From: Cellulosimicrobium cellulans
GTDB lineage: Bacteria > Actinomycetota > Actinomycetes > Actinomycetales > Cellulomonadaceae
DNA length: 64,000 bases
Reading direction: 5' to 3'
Assembly: GCF_006539945.1 (NCBI RefSeq)
Contig: NZ_BJNZ01000005.1
Coordinates: 62,001-126,000 of the forward strand
The position numbers and the translations under genes were made by a program. Shown here piece after piece: positions 50,612 to 59,287 of the stretch. A model generated the notes under the pieces. That model was given only the letters and a program-made list of their open reading frames with translations, searched no databases and was not told where the DNA came from. Position 1 is the stretch's first letter. Every line of letters begins with the position of its first letter.

Positions 50612-51544
50612 TCAGACGCCCTTGGGGTGCCAGACCGTCTTGGTCTCGGTGAACGCGAGGATGCGCTGGGGGCGCGGGGCCTCGGTCCAGTCGGGCTCGG
50701 CGTCGTCGCCGCGACGGCCGGCCGTGGGGCGCAGGACGCGCTTGACCGAGTCGGCCGCCGCGGCCTCGAGCTCACCCCACGTGACGCCGTCGGCGCCGAC
50801 GGCGCCCGCGAGGTCGATCGCGTTGACGTCGAGGTGCGACGCGAGCGGGGGAGCGAGCTCCTTGGTGAAGCCCGTGAGGACGTTGACCACGCCGCCGGGG
50901 ACGTCCGACGTCGCGAGCACCTCGGACAGCGTGACGGCCGGGATCGGGCGCCGCTCGCTCGCGACGACGATCACGGCGTTGCCCGTGACGAGCGGCGGGA
51001 CGATCGTCGAGACGAGGCCGAGCAGCGACGAGCGCTGCGGGGCGAGGACGACGACGACGCCGGTGGGCTCGGGGGAGGACAGGTTGAAGTACGGTCCGGC
51101 GACCGGGTTGGCGGAGCCGGCGACCTGCGCGACCTTGTCCGTCCAGCCCGCGTACCAGACCCAGCGGTCGATCGCCTCGGAGACCGCGAGCTCGGCCTGG
51201 CGCGCCGTGAGCCCCTCGCCCGCGACGACCTCGGCGACGAACTGCTCACGGCGGCCCTCCAGCATCTCCGCGACGCGGTAGAGCACCTGGCCGCGGTTGT
51301 ACGCCGTCGCGCCGGCCCACTTCGCCTGCGCGGCGCGCGCGGCCACGACGGCCTCGCGCGCGTCCTTGCGCGAGCCCTGGGCGACGTTCGCGAGGAACCG
51401 GCCCTTGGTGTCCGTCACCTCGTACGTGCGGCCCGACTCGCTGCGGGGGAACTTCCCGCCGACGTAGAGCTTGTACGTCTTGCGCACGCCCAGGCGCTCC
51501 GGCGCCGTGCGCGTCGCGGTGGGCGCCTTCGTCGTGCGGGCCAT
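50612..51544 (-). CDS. Half-length aldehyde dehydrogenase-like protein
   Basis: 310 residues, against about 480 for a whole enzyme. It has the N-terminal ALDH half (YKLYVGGKFPRSESGRTYEV, AARAAQAKWAGATAYNRGQV, FNLSSPEPTGVVVVLAPQRS, PPLVTGNAVIVVASERRP, DVPGGVVNVLTG) but neither the LELGGK Glu nor the catalytic-Cys domain; the last 70 residues are unrelated. It cannot be a normal dehydrogenase. The frame is intact and it overlaps the full ALDH gene by one base (TGATG), so it looks like a maintained partner, not a remnant. Confidence 0.85.
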   Translation of the reverse strand: MARTTKAPTATRTAPERLGVRKTYKLYVGGKFPRSESGRTYEVTDTKGRFLANVAQGSRKDAREAVVAARAAQAKWAGATAYNRGQVLYRVAEMLEGRREQFVAEVVAGEGLTARQAELAVSEAIDRWVWYAGWTDKVAQVAGSANPVAGPYFNLSSPEPTGVVVVLAPQRSSLLGLVSTIVPPLVTGNAVIVVASERRPIPAVTLSEVLATSDVPGGVVNVLTGFTKELAPPLASHLDVNAIDLAGAVGADGVTWGELEAAAADSVKRVLRPTAGRRGDDAEPDWTEAPRPQRILAFTETKTVWHPKGV

Positions 51545-53016
51545 CAGTAGGTGCTCCCCTCGATCAGGTAGGGCGCCAGGCCGTGCCGGCCGCCCTCGCG
51601 TCCGTAGCCCGACTCCTTGTAGCCGCCGAACGGGCTGGTCGGGTCGAACCGGTTGAAGGTGTTGGACCACACGACGCCCGCGCGGAGCTGGTCGGCCATC
51701 CAGAGGATGCGCGACCCCTTCTCCGTCCAGATCCCCGCCGACAGGCCGTACGGCGTGTTGTTCGCCTTGGCCACGGCCTCGGCGGGTGTGCGGAACGTGA
51801 GCACGCTGAGCACGGGGCCGAAGATCTCCTCGCGTGCGATGCGGTGCGCGGCGGACACCCCGGTGAACAGCGTCGGGGCGAACCAGTACCCGGAGGAGGG
51901 GAGCTCGCAGTCGGGGCTCCAGCGCGTGGCGCCCTCGGCGGTGCCGGCGTCGGTGAGCTCGGTGATGCGCGCGAGCTGCTGCGGCGAGTTGATCGCGCCG
52001 ACGTCGGTGTTCTTGTCCATAGGGTCGCCGACGCGCAGCGTGCCGAGCCGGGCCTTGAGCCGGTCCACGAGCTCCTCGGCGATCGACTCCTGCACGAGCA
52101 GGCGCGACCCGGCGCAGCAGACCTGGCCCTGGTTGAAGAAGATGCCGTTGACGATGCCCTCGATCGCCTGGTCGATCGGCGCGTCGTCGAACACGATGTT
52201 CGCGGCCTTGCCGCCGAGCTCGAGCGTCGCGTGCTTGCGCGTGCCCGCGATCTCCTGGGCGATGCGCTTGCCGACCGGGGTCGAGCCCGTGAACGCGATC
52301 TTGTCGACGTCCGGGTGGTTGACGAGGGCCGAGCCCGTGGCGCGAGCACCGGTGACGATGTTGACGACACCGGCCGGCAGCTCCGCCTGGCGGAGCAGGT
52401 CCGCGAAGAGGAGCGCGGTGAGCGGCGTCGTCTCGGCGGGCTTGAGCACGACCGTGTTGCCCGTCGCGAGCGCCGGCGCGATCTTCCACGCGAGCATGAG
52501 CAGCGGGAAGTTCCACGGGATCACCTGCGCGGCGACGCCGTGCGGGCGCGGGTCGGGGCCGTAGCCCGCGTGCTCGAGCTTGTCCGCCCAGCCCGCGTAG
52601 TAGAAGAAGTGCGCGGCCGCCGTCGGGACGTCGACGTCGCGCGACTCGCGGATCGGCTTGCCGTTGTCGAGCGTCTCGAGCACCGCGAACTCGCGCGAGC
52701 GCTCGGTGAGCAGCCGCGCGATGCGGAACAGGTACTTGGCCCGCTCGCGGCCCGGCATGGGGCCCCACACCTTCTCCTGCGCGCGGCGCGCTGCGCGGAC
52801 GGCGCGGTCGACGTCCTCCTCGGTCGCCTCCGCGACCTCGGCGAGGACCTCCTCCGTGGCGGGGTTGACGGTCTTGAACGAGCCGGAGTCCGACGCCGGG
52901 GTGAGCTCGCCGTCGATGAACAGGCCGTACGACGACGCGATGTCGACGACGGCGCGCGACTCGGGGGCCGGCGCGTACTCGAACGGCGAGCCGGCCGTGC
53001 TAGCTGTGGTGGTCAT
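51544..53016 (-). CDS. Aldehyde dehydrogenase
   Basis: 490-residue NAD(P)-dependent aldehyde dehydrogenase. Seen: VIPWNFPLLMLAWKIAPALA, KPAETTPLTAL, FTGSTPVGKRIAQ, LELGGKAANIVFDDA with the general-base Glu, the catalytic Cys300/301 pair in NQGQVCCAGSRL, and EEIFGPVLSVL. It lies between deoC and the half-ALDH on one strand; DeoC makes acetaldehyde, the likely substrate (context inference). Adjacent ALDH genes after deoC occur in other actinobacteria. Confidence 0.92.
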   Translation of the reverse strand: MTTTASTAGSPFEYAPAPESRAVVDIASSYGLFIDGELTPASDSGSFKTVNPATEEVLAEVAEATEEDVDRAVRAARRAQEKVWGPMPGRERAKYLFRIARLLTERSREFAVLETLDNGKPIRESRDVDVPTAAAHFFYYAGWADKLEHAGYGPDPRPHGVAAQVIPWNFPLLMLAWKIAPALATGNTVVLKPAETTPLTALLFADLLRQAELPAGVVNIVTGARATGSALVNHPDVDKIAFTGSTPVGKRIAQEIAGTRKHATLELGGKAANIVFDDAPIDQAIEGIVNGIFFNQGQVCCAGSRLLVQESIAEELVDRLKARLGTLRVGDPMDKNTDVGAINSPQQLARITELTDAGTAEGATRWSPDCELPSSGYWFAPTLFTGVSAAHRIAREEIFGPVLSVLTFRTPAEAVAKANNTPYGLSAGIWTEKGSRILWMADQLRAGVVWSNTFNRFDPTSPFGGYKESGYGREGGRHGLAPYLIEGSTY

Positions 53017-53034
53017 GGTGTCCTTCAGTCCCGC

Positions 53035-54096
53035 TCAGTCGACGGTCACGTAGTCGGGGCCCCAGTAGGTGCCGGTGGCGAGCTTGTTGCGCTGCATGAG
53101 CACGTCGTTGAGCAGCGACGACGCCCCGAACCGGAACCAGTCCGGGTCGAGCCAGTCGCCGCCCGCGGTCTCGTTGACCGCGACGAGGTACTTGATCGCG
53201 TCCTTCGACGTGCGGATGCCGCCGGCGGGCTTGACCCCGATCGGGACGCCGGTGAGCGCCCGGAAGTCGCGCACCGCCTCGAGCATGACGATCGTCACCG
53301 GGAGCGTCGCGGCGGGCGAGATCTTGCCGGTGCTCGTCTTGATGAAGTCGGCTCCCGCGAGCATCGCGAGCCACGACGCGCGGCGCACGTTGTCGTACGT
53401 GGCGAGCTCGCCCGTCTCGAGGATGACCTTGAGGTGCGCGTGGTGCCCGTTCGCGCGGCACTCCTCGCGCACGGCGACGATGTCCTCGTAGACCTGGGCG
53501 TAGCGCCCCGAGAGGAACGCGCCGCGGTCGATGACCATGTCGATCTCGTCCGCGCCGGCCTCGACGGCGTCGCGCGTGTCCGCGAGGCGTACCGCGCGGC
53601 TCGCGCGACCCGACGGGAACGCGGTCGAGACGGCGGCGACCTTGACGCCCGTCCCGGCGAGCGCCTCGACGGCGACGGGGACGAGGTCGTTGTACACGCA
53701 CACGGCGGCGGCGGACGGGCACGACGGGTCCGCGGGCTCGGGGCGCACCGCCTTCGCGGCGAGCGCGCGCACCTTGCCGGGCGTGTCCGCGCCCTCGAGC
53801 GTCGTGAGGTCGACCATCCGGATGATCGTGTCGAGCGCCCAGGCCTTGGACGTCGTCTTGATCGAGCGGGTGCCCAGGGCCGCCGCGCGGCCGTCGGCGC
53901 CCACCTTGTCCACCCCCGGCAGCCCGTGCAGGTAGCGGCGCCAGGCGGTGTCGTCGAGGAGGGCGGATCCCGTCACGGAGCGCGCGAGATCGGCGATCTC
54001 GGCAGCGGACCGGTCGGCGGAACCCGGGGTCGCCGGTGCCGTTCCGGTGCCCGCCCGGCCGGTCTCGGCGACCGACGTCGGTGTCGTTGTGCTCAT
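53035..54096 (-). CDS. deoC: Deoxyribose-phosphate aldolase
   Basis: Splits 2-deoxyribose-5-P into glyceraldehyde-3-P and acetaldehyde. 353 residues, longer than the 220-260 of the E. coli type, with an N-terminal extension of about 90. Seen: IRMVDLTTLEGADTPGKVRA, DEIDMVIDRGAFLSG, LKVILETGEL, the Schiff-base Lys in ADFIKTSTGKISPAATL, and the second Lys in GVKPAGGIRT. ATG 54096 six bases after TAACCT. First gene of the deoC-ALDH-half-ALDH operon. Confidence 0.94.
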   Translation of the reverse strand: MSTTTPTSVAETGRAGTGTAPATPGSADRSAAEIADLARSVTGSALLDDTAWRRYLHGLPGVDKVGADGRAAALGTRSIKTTSKAWALDTIIRMVDLTTLEGADTPGKVRALAAKAVRPEPADPSCPSAAAVCVYNDLVPVAVEALAGTGVKVAAVSTAFPSGRASRAVRLADTRDAVEAGADEIDMVIDRGAFLSGRYAQVYEDIVAVREECRANGHHAHLKVILETGELATYDNVRRASWLAMLAGADFIKTSTGKISPAATLPVTIVMLEAVRDFRALTGVPIGVKPAGGIRTSKDAIKYLVAVNETAGGDWLDPDWFRFGASSLLNDVLMQRNKLATGTYWGPDYVTVD

Positions 54097-54102
54097 CGCC
54101 CC

Positions 54103-54108
54103 AGGTTA
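54103..54108 (-). promoter_or_regulatory. -10 box TAACCT for deoC
   Basis: Minus-strand TAACCT six bases before deoC ATG: leaderless layout. Confidence 0.55.
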
Positions 54109-54155
54109 CCCGTCGGTACGCCTCGCGGCGGGCCGCGGGCCTGCTCGTCACCTGA

Positions 54156-54161
54156 CAGCAT
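54156..54161 (+). promoter_or_regulatory. -10-like CAGCAT for the 79-residue protein
   Basis: CAGCAT seven bases before GTG 54169; weaker match than others of this spacing. Confidence 0.35.
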
Positions 54162-54168
54162 GGGCTCC

Positions 54169-54408
54169 GTGACGACGAGCCTCGACCTGTTCCTCCGCGA
54201 GACGGTCGACGCACGCACGCGGGCCCGCATCCTTGCGTTCGCGCGCTCCGAGGCCGGCTACCTCGAGGTCCCGGGCGACGTGTACGGCGCCGACCTCTAC
54301 CGCGAGGACCAGGTCGCGGTCGTCTGGGACGGCCTCGACCCGACGAGGGAGGAGCGCGTCCCGTGGGACGAGTTCATGCGGCGCGTCCTCGAGCTTCCCG
54401 ACCGCTGA
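54169..54408 (+). CDS. Small conserved hypothetical protein
   Basis: 79 residues, mixed charge, no helix or signal: TSLDLFLRETVDARTRARIL, GDVYGADLYREDQVAVVWDG, PWDEFMRRVLELPD. Not recognised. GTG start chosen from the upstream hexamer; ATG 54160 is possible. It ends three bases before the convergent phosphosugar mutase stop, and is divergent from deoC. Confidence 0.6.
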   Translation: MTTSLDLFLRETVDARTRARILAFARSEAGYLEVPGDVYGADLYREDQVAVVWDGLDPTREERVPWDEFMRRVLELPDR

Positions 54409-54411
54409 GCC

Positions 54412-56256
54412 TCAGAGACCCAGAGCCCGCTGCATGTCCGCCGTGACGCGGTCGAGGCGGGTCCGCGCGGCGGCGCGGGCCGCCGTGAGGTCGTCGTGCG
54501 ACGCGTCGGGCGCGACGGGCAGCACGACCTCGAGGTAGCACTTCACCTTCGGCTCGGTCCCGCTCGGGCGCACGATGACGCGCGTCCCGTCGGCGGTGAG
54601 GATGCGCACGCCGTCGGTGGGCGGCAGGCCGTCGAGGCCGGCCGACAGGTCGGCGACGTCCGAGACGCCGGCGCCCGCGAGCGTGCGCGGGGGAGCGGCC
54701 CGCAGGTGCGTCATCGTCTCGCCGATGCGGTCGAGGTCGGTGAACCGCGCGGAGAGCTGGTCGCTCACGTGCAGCCCGTGCGTGCGCGCCAGGTCGTCGA
54801 GCGCGTCGACGAGGGTGCGCCCCTCGGCCTTGAGGCGGTTCGCGAGCTGCGCCACGAGGAGCGCCGCGCTGATGCCGTCCTTGTCGCGGACGTGTGCCGG
54901 GTCGACGCAGTAGCCGAGCGCCTCCTCGTACCCGAACACGAGCCCGTCGACCCGCGAGATCCACTTGAAGCCGGTGAGCGTCGTCGCGAAGCCGAGGCCG
55001 TGCGCGGCCGCGATCTTCCCGAGCAGCCGCGAGGACACGACCGAGCACGCGAGCACCCCGCCGGCGGCGCCGGACGCCGCGACGCGCCGCGCGACGTCGT
55101 CGCCGAGCAGCGCGCCGACCTCGTCGCCGTGCAGCATGCGCCACCCGTTGGAGCGCGCGGTCTCCGCCCCCTGGTAGGTGCCGACGCGCGGGTCGAACAC
55201 CGCGACCGCGCAGCGGTCGGCGTCGGGGTCGTTCGCGAGCACGACGTCGGCCGCGGAGTCCTGCGCGACGGCGAGCGCGAGGTCCATCGCGCCCGGCTCC
55301 TCCGGGTTGGGGAACGCGACGGACGGGAAGTCGGGGTTCGGGTCGAGCTGCTCCTCGACCGGGACGACGGTCGTGAAGCCGGCGTCGCGCAGCACGTGGG
55401 CGACCGTCTCGCCGCCCACGCCGTGCAGCGCCGTGGTGACGACCTTGAGCCGGCGGGGGGCGCCGTCGGACAGCGCGAGGACCGAGCGGACGTACGCGTC
55501 GACGACGTCGCGGCCCAGGACGGTCCACCCCGAGCCCGCGCGGGGGACGGACCGCGCCGGGCCGACCGCGGCGATCGCGGCGGCGATGCGCGAGTCGTAC
55601 GGCGGGACGATCTGGGCACCCTGCCCCGAGTCCGTGACGACGCGCCCGCCGAGGTAGACCTTGTAGCCGTTGTCGGCGGGCGGGTTGTGGCTCGCGGTCA
55701 CCATGACGCCCGCGTCCGCGCCGAGGTGGCGCACCGCGAAGGCGAGCACGGGCGTCGGCAGGGCCGAGGGGAGGACGAGGACGTCCAGCCCGGCCGCGGT
55801 GAGCACGGCCGCGCTGTCGACCGCGAACGCGCGCGAGCGGTGCCGCGCGTCGAACCCGACGACGACGCGCGGACGGGCCGCGCCGCCGGCCCCCGCGGGG
55901 CCGAGCGTGTCGAGGAGGAAGGCTCCGAGGCCCGCCGCAGCGCGGATGACGACCGCGCGGTTCATGCGGTGCGGCCCGGCGGCCATGCGGCCGCGGAGGC
56001 CGGCGGTGCCGAACTCGAGCGGCCCCGAGAACCGGTCCTGGAGCTCGGCGAGGGCGGCGACGCGCACGTCGTGCTTGCGCGGGTCGGGCGAGTCCGCGAG
56101 GTCGAGCAGGTGCCGCAGCTCGTCCTGGTCGCCCGCGTCGACGTCGTCGTCGACCCACGCGGCGACACGCTCGAGGAAGGCGCCGCGGTCGGTCCCCGGG
56201 TCGAACGTCGGGTCGTCGGCAGGGTCGGTCCGGTAGCCCGCGGTGCGGTCCGTCAT
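54412..56256 (-). CDS. Phospho-sugar mutase (probable phosphopentomutase/phosphomannomutase)
   Basis: 614-residue alpha-D-phosphohexomutase family enzyme. Seen: PLEFGTAGLRGRMAAGPHRM, the phospho-Ser189 loop MVTASHNPPADNGYKVY, the metal loop NDPDADRCAVAVF, and the C-terminal RPSGTEPKVKCYLEVV. Length over 570 fits the PGM2-like branch, which includes phosphopentomutases. Directly downstream of punA with one base between and near deoC/deoA, with no deoB in the window: ribose-1-P to ribose-5-P is the likely main role, mannose the alternative. Confidence 0.9.
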   Translation of the reverse strand: MTDRTAGYRTDPADDPTFDPGTDRGAFLERVAAWVDDDVDAGDQDELRHLLDLADSPDPRKHDVRVAALAELQDRFSGPLEFGTAGLRGRMAAGPHRMNRAVVIRAAAGLGAFLLDTLGPAGAGGAARPRVVVGFDARHRSRAFAVDSAAVLTAAGLDVLVLPSALPTPVLAFAVRHLGADAGVMVTASHNPPADNGYKVYLGGRVVTDSGQGAQIVPPYDSRIAAAIAAVGPARSVPRAGSGWTVLGRDVVDAYVRSVLALSDGAPRRLKVVTTALHGVGGETVAHVLRDAGFTTVVPVEEQLDPNPDFPSVAFPNPEEPGAMDLALAVAQDSAADVVLANDPDADRCAVAVFDPRVGTYQGAETARSNGWRMLHGDEVGALLGDDVARRVAASGAAGGVLACSVVSSRLLGKIAAAHGLGFATTLTGFKWISRVDGLVFGYEEALGYCVDPAHVRDKDGISAALLVAQLANRLKAEGRTLVDALDDLARTHGLHVSDQLSARFTDLDRIGETMTHLRAAPPRTLAGAGVSDVADLSAGLDGLPPTDGVRILTADGTRVIVRPSGTEPKVKCYLEVVLPVAPDASHDDLTAARAAARTRLDRVTADMQRALGL

Positions 56257-56257
56257 G

Positions 56258-57109
56258 TCACACCAGCTTCGCGATGTCGGCCAGGAGGGCGCTGATCCGG
56301 GGTCCCGCGGCCTGGCCGGCCTCGATCACCTCGGCGTGGGACAGCGGCGTCGGGCTGATGCCGGCGGCGAGGTTCGTCACGAGCGAGACGCCGAGCACCT
56401 CCAGGCCGCAGTGGCGGGCCGCGATGGCCTCGAGCGTCGTCGACATGCCGACCAGGTCGGCGCCGAGGATCCCGGCCATGCGCACCTCGGCCGGGGTCTC
56501 GTAGTGGGGCCCGGGGAACTGCGCGTACACGCCCTCCGGGAGCGACGGGTCGACGCGGTGCGCGAGCTCGCGCAGGCGCGGGGAGTAGACGTCGGTGAGG
56601 TCGACGAACGTCGGGCCCTCGAGCGGGCTGCGGGCCGTCAGGTTGATGTGGTCGGAGAGCAGCACGGGCGTGCCTGCGGCCCAGTCCTGGTTGAGCCCGC
56701 CGCAGCCGTTCGTGAGGATCAGCGTCTCCGCGCCCGTCGCGGCGGCCGTGCGCACGCCGTGCACGACGGCGCGCACGCCCTTGCCCTCGTAGAGGTGCGT
56801 GCGCGAGCCGAGCACGAGCGCGTGCCGGACGGAGCCGTCGGCCCGCTCGACCCGGATCGACCGCGTCACCGAGAGGTGGCCCGCGACCGCGGGCGCCGAG
56901 AAGCCAGGGATCTCGTGCGTCGGGACCTCCGCGACGACGTCGCCCAGGAGCTCCGCGGCGCCGCCCCACCCCGAGCCGAGCACGAGGGCCATGTCGTGGC
57001 CGTCGACCCCCGTGGCCTGCGCGATGTGGTCGGCGGCGGCCCGTGCCACGAGGAACGGGTCGGTCGCGGGGTCGTCGAGCGGGGGTGTGCTCGCGGGCGT
57101 CGTCGTCAT
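56258..57109 (-). CDS. punA: Purine nucleoside phosphorylase
   Basis: Phosphorolysis of inosine/guanosine and deoxy forms. 283 residues, trimeric PNP class. Seen: MALVLGSGWGGAAELLG, the loop PTHEIPGFSAPAVAGH, VLGSRTHLYEGKGVRAVVHG, TNGCGGLNQDW, and FPGPHYETPAEVRM, GADLVGMSTTLEA in the base site. ATG 57109 seven bases after TAGCCT. Confidence 0.95.
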   Translation of the reverse strand: MTTTPASTPPLDDPATDPFLVARAAADHIAQATGVDGHDMALVLGSGWGGAAELLGDVVAEVPTHEIPGFSAPAVAGHLSVTRSIRVERADGSVRHALVLGSRTHLYEGKGVRAVVHGVRTAAATGAETLILTNGCGGLNQDWAAGTPVLLSDHINLTARSPLEGPTFVDLTDVYSPRLRELAHRVDPSLPEGVYAQFPGPHYETPAEVRMAGILGADLVGMSTTLEAIAARHCGLEVLGVSLVTNLAAGISPTPLSHAEVIEAGQAAGPRISALLADIAKLV

Positions 57110-57116
57110 GGTCGCT

Positions 57117-57122
57117 AGGCTA
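57117..57122 (-). promoter_or_regulatory. -10 box TAGCCT for punA
   Basis: Minus-strand TAGCCT seven bases before punA ATG: leaderless layout. Confidence 0.55.
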
Positions 57123-57148
57123 GTCCGTCCCCGGGCGCGCGACCTGAC

Positions 57149-57176
57149 GAGGGGCGGCTCCGCCGCGCCGCCCCTC
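57149..57176. repeat. GC-rich inverted repeat between divergent punA and lpdA
   Basis: 10-bp perfect arms GAGGGGCGGC/GCCGCCCCTC with an 8-base loop, midway in the 129-base divergent gap. Not at a gene end, so a terminator role is unlikely. Confidence 0.45.
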
Positions 57177-57225
57177 ACCGGCCCCGGCGTCTCGCATGCT
57201 GACACCGCGGGACGCGACGGCCTGA

Positions 57226-57231
57226 CAGAAT
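57226..57231 (+). promoter_or_regulatory. -10 box CAGAAT for lpdA
   Basis: CAGAAT seven bases before GTG 57239: leaderless layout. Confidence 0.5.
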
Positions 57232-57238
57232 GTCCGGC

Positions 57239-58681
57239 GTGACGCACGCGAGCATCGACCACCAGGCCACCCGCATCGTCGTCCTCGGAGGTGGGCCCGG
57301 AGGGTACGAGGCCGCTCTCGTCGCCCGCCGGCTCGGCGCCGACGTGACCGTCGTCGAGCGCCACGGTCTCGGCGGCGCGGCCGTGCTCACCGACGTCGTC
57401 CCCTCCAAGACCCTCATCGCGACCGCCGACTGGATGACCATCGCCGAGCGTGCCGCCGAGCTCGGGATCCGCCTGCCCGTCGACACCGCCAAGGCGCAGC
57501 ACCCCGCGATGCGGCGCCACATCGTCGACCTCGAGGCCGTGAACACGCGCGTCATGGCGCTCGCGGCCGCGCAGTCGGCGGACATCCACGCGCGCCTCGA
57601 GCGCGAGGGCGTGCGCGTCGTCATCGGCGCGGGTCGCCTCGACGGCCCCGCGCGCGTCGTCGTCGACTCGCCCGACGGCGCCGACGGGCCCGTCGTGCTC
57701 GACGCCGACGTGATCCTCCTCGCGGTCGGCGCGACCCCGCGCGTCCTGCCCACGGCGCAGCCCGACGGCGAGCGGATCCTCACGTGGACGCAGCTCTACA
57801 ACCTGTCCGAGCTCCCGGAGCGGCTGATCGTCGTCGGGTCGGGCGTCACCGGCGCCGAGTTCGCGGGCGCGTACAACGCGCTGGGGTCCGACGTCGTGCT
57901 CGTGTCGAGCCGCGACCGCGTGCTCCCCGGCGAGGACGCCGACGCGGCCGAGCTGCTCGAGGGCGTCTTCCGCTCCCGCGGAATGACGGTCATGTCCCGG
58001 TCGCGCGCCGAGTCCGCCGAGCGCACCGAGGACGGTGTGCGCGTCACGCTGTCCGACGGCCGCGTCGTCGAGGGCTCGCACGTGCTCATCGCCGTCGGAG
58101 CCATCCCGTCGACCAGCGGCATCGGCCTGGAGGAGGCCGGGGTGCGGCTCACCCCGAGCGGGCACGTCGAGGTCGACAAGGTGTCGCGCACCTCGGTGCG
58201 GGGCATCTACGCGGCCGGCGACTGCACCGGGGTCCTGCCGCTCGCGTCCGTCGCCGCGATGCAGGGCCGCGTCGCCATGTCGCACGCGCTCGGCGACGCC
58301 GTCGTGCCGATCAAGCTGCGGACCGTCGCGGCGAACATCTTCACCGCGCCCGAGATCGCGACCGTCGGGTACAGCGAGGAGCAGCTCAAGGCGCAGAGCA
58401 GCAAGTACGTCACGACCGTGCTGCCGCTGGCGCGCAACCCGCGCGCGAAGATGCTCGGCATGCGCGACGGCTTCGTCAAGCTCTTCGCGCACCCCGAGGC
58501 CGGGGTCGTGCTGGGCGGCGTCGTCGTCGCGCCGCGCGCGAGCGAGCTCGTGTTCCCCATCACGCTCGCCGTGTCGCACCGGCTCACGGTCGACGACGTC
58601 GCGTCGGCCTTCACCGTCTACCCGTCGCTGTCGGGGTCCATCGCCGAGGTGGCGCGCATGCTGCACCACCGCGAGGACTGA
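57239..58681 (+). CDS. lpdA: LpdA-type NAD(P)H:quinone reductase-like flavoprotein
   Basis: 480-residue flavoprotein of the dihydrolipoamide-dehydrogenase fold. Seen: FAD site IVVLGGGPGGYEAALVARRL, NAD(P) site LIVVGSGVTGAEFAGAYNAL, GIYAAGDCTGVLPLASVAAM. The redox CxxxxC of true lipoamide dehydrogenases is replaced by GLGGAAVLTDVVPSKTLI, so it cannot act on lipoamide. The M. tuberculosis homologue (Rv3303c), near the same salvage genes, reduces quinones. GTG 57239 preferred from promoter spacing; ATG 57230 possible. Confidence 0.88.
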   Translation: MTHASIDHQATRIVVLGGGPGGYEAALVARRLGADVTVVERHGLGGAAVLTDVVPSKTLIATADWMTIAERAAELGIRLPVDTAKAQHPAMRRHIVDLEAVNTRVMALAAAQSADIHARLEREGVRVVIGAGRLDGPARVVVDSPDGADGPVVLDADVILLAVGATPRVLPTAQPDGERILTWTQLYNLSELPERLIVVGSGVTGAEFAGAYNALGSDVVLVSSRDRVLPGEDADAAELLEGVFRSRGMTVMSRSRAESAERTEDGVRVTLSDGRVVEGSHVLIAVGAIPSTSGIGLEEAGVRLTPSGHVEVDKVSRTSVRGIYAAGDCTGVLPLASVAAMQGRVAMSHALGDAVVPIKLRTVAANIFTAPEIATVGYSEEQLKAQSSKYVTTVLPLARNPRAKMLGMRDGFVKLFAHPEAGVVLGGVVVAPRASELVFPITLAVSHRLTVDDVASAFTVYPSLSGSIAEVARMLHHRED

Positions 58682-58692
58682 CCGCGCCGGCC

Positions 58693-59286
58693 TCAGGTGA
58701 GCGTGGCGACGAGCCGTCGCGCGCTCGCGCCCGGGTCCTCCGCACCGGTGACGAACGTGCGGTGCGCCAGGTCGCGCGTGCCGACGTCGTCGAACCACTC
58801 GGCGAGGAAGTCGTGGCCGTCGCGGACCCAGTCCGTGCCCTTCGAGCCGACCGACCGCGACCGCAGCACGGTCAGGGCGCGCTCGCGGTCGGCGCCGGGC
58901 AGGACGAGGACGACGTGCGGCACGGGCGCGAGCGCCGTGCGGACGCGGCCCAGGCACGCCGGGACCGTGTACGACGCGTGCCCCGCACCGAGCGCGAGCA
59001 CCGCGCCGGGGTGCTCGGCGACCGCACGCTCGACGGCGTGCGCCCGCGCCGGCTCCCACTCACGCTCCGCCGCGACCCTGCCGACCACCGCGATGCGCTC
59101 GACGAGCCGGTCGACGCTCCACCCGACCTCCGGGTAGTAGCCGTCCGCGACGTCGTCGAGGTCGACGAACGGGACCCCGAGCAGTCCGGCCACGAGCCCG
59201 CCGATCGTGGACTTGCCGGTGGCCGCGGGGCCGAGCAGGACGAGGACCGGCGCGACGGCGCGGCCGTCCGCCCGCTGCCGCGACAC
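58693..59286 (-). CDS. Shikimate-kinase-like P-loop ATPase
   Basis: 197 residues: Walker A VLLGPAATGKSTIGGLVAGL, then VPFVDLDDVADGYYPEVGWS like the Asp-containing substrate loop of shikimate/gluconate kinases, and GAVLALGAGHASYTVPAC where true shikimate kinases have GGG. The substrate may differ from shikimate. GTG start one base after the stop of the upstream gene at 59288. Confidence 0.75.
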   Translation of the reverse strand: MSRQRADGRAVAPVLVLLGPAATGKSTIGGLVAGLLGVPFVDLDDVADGYYPEVGWSVDRLVERIAVVGRVAAEREWEPARAHAVERAVAEHPGAVLALGAGHASYTVPACLGRVRTALAPVPHVVLVLPGADRERALTVLRSRSVGSKGTDWVRDGHDFLAEWFDDVGTRDLAHRTFVTGAEDPGASARRLVATLT

Positions 59287-59287
59287 C

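Noticed and set aside
58207-58614. Minus-strand 135-codon frame inside lpdA
   Set aside because: No family pattern; lpdA is well supported on the other strand.
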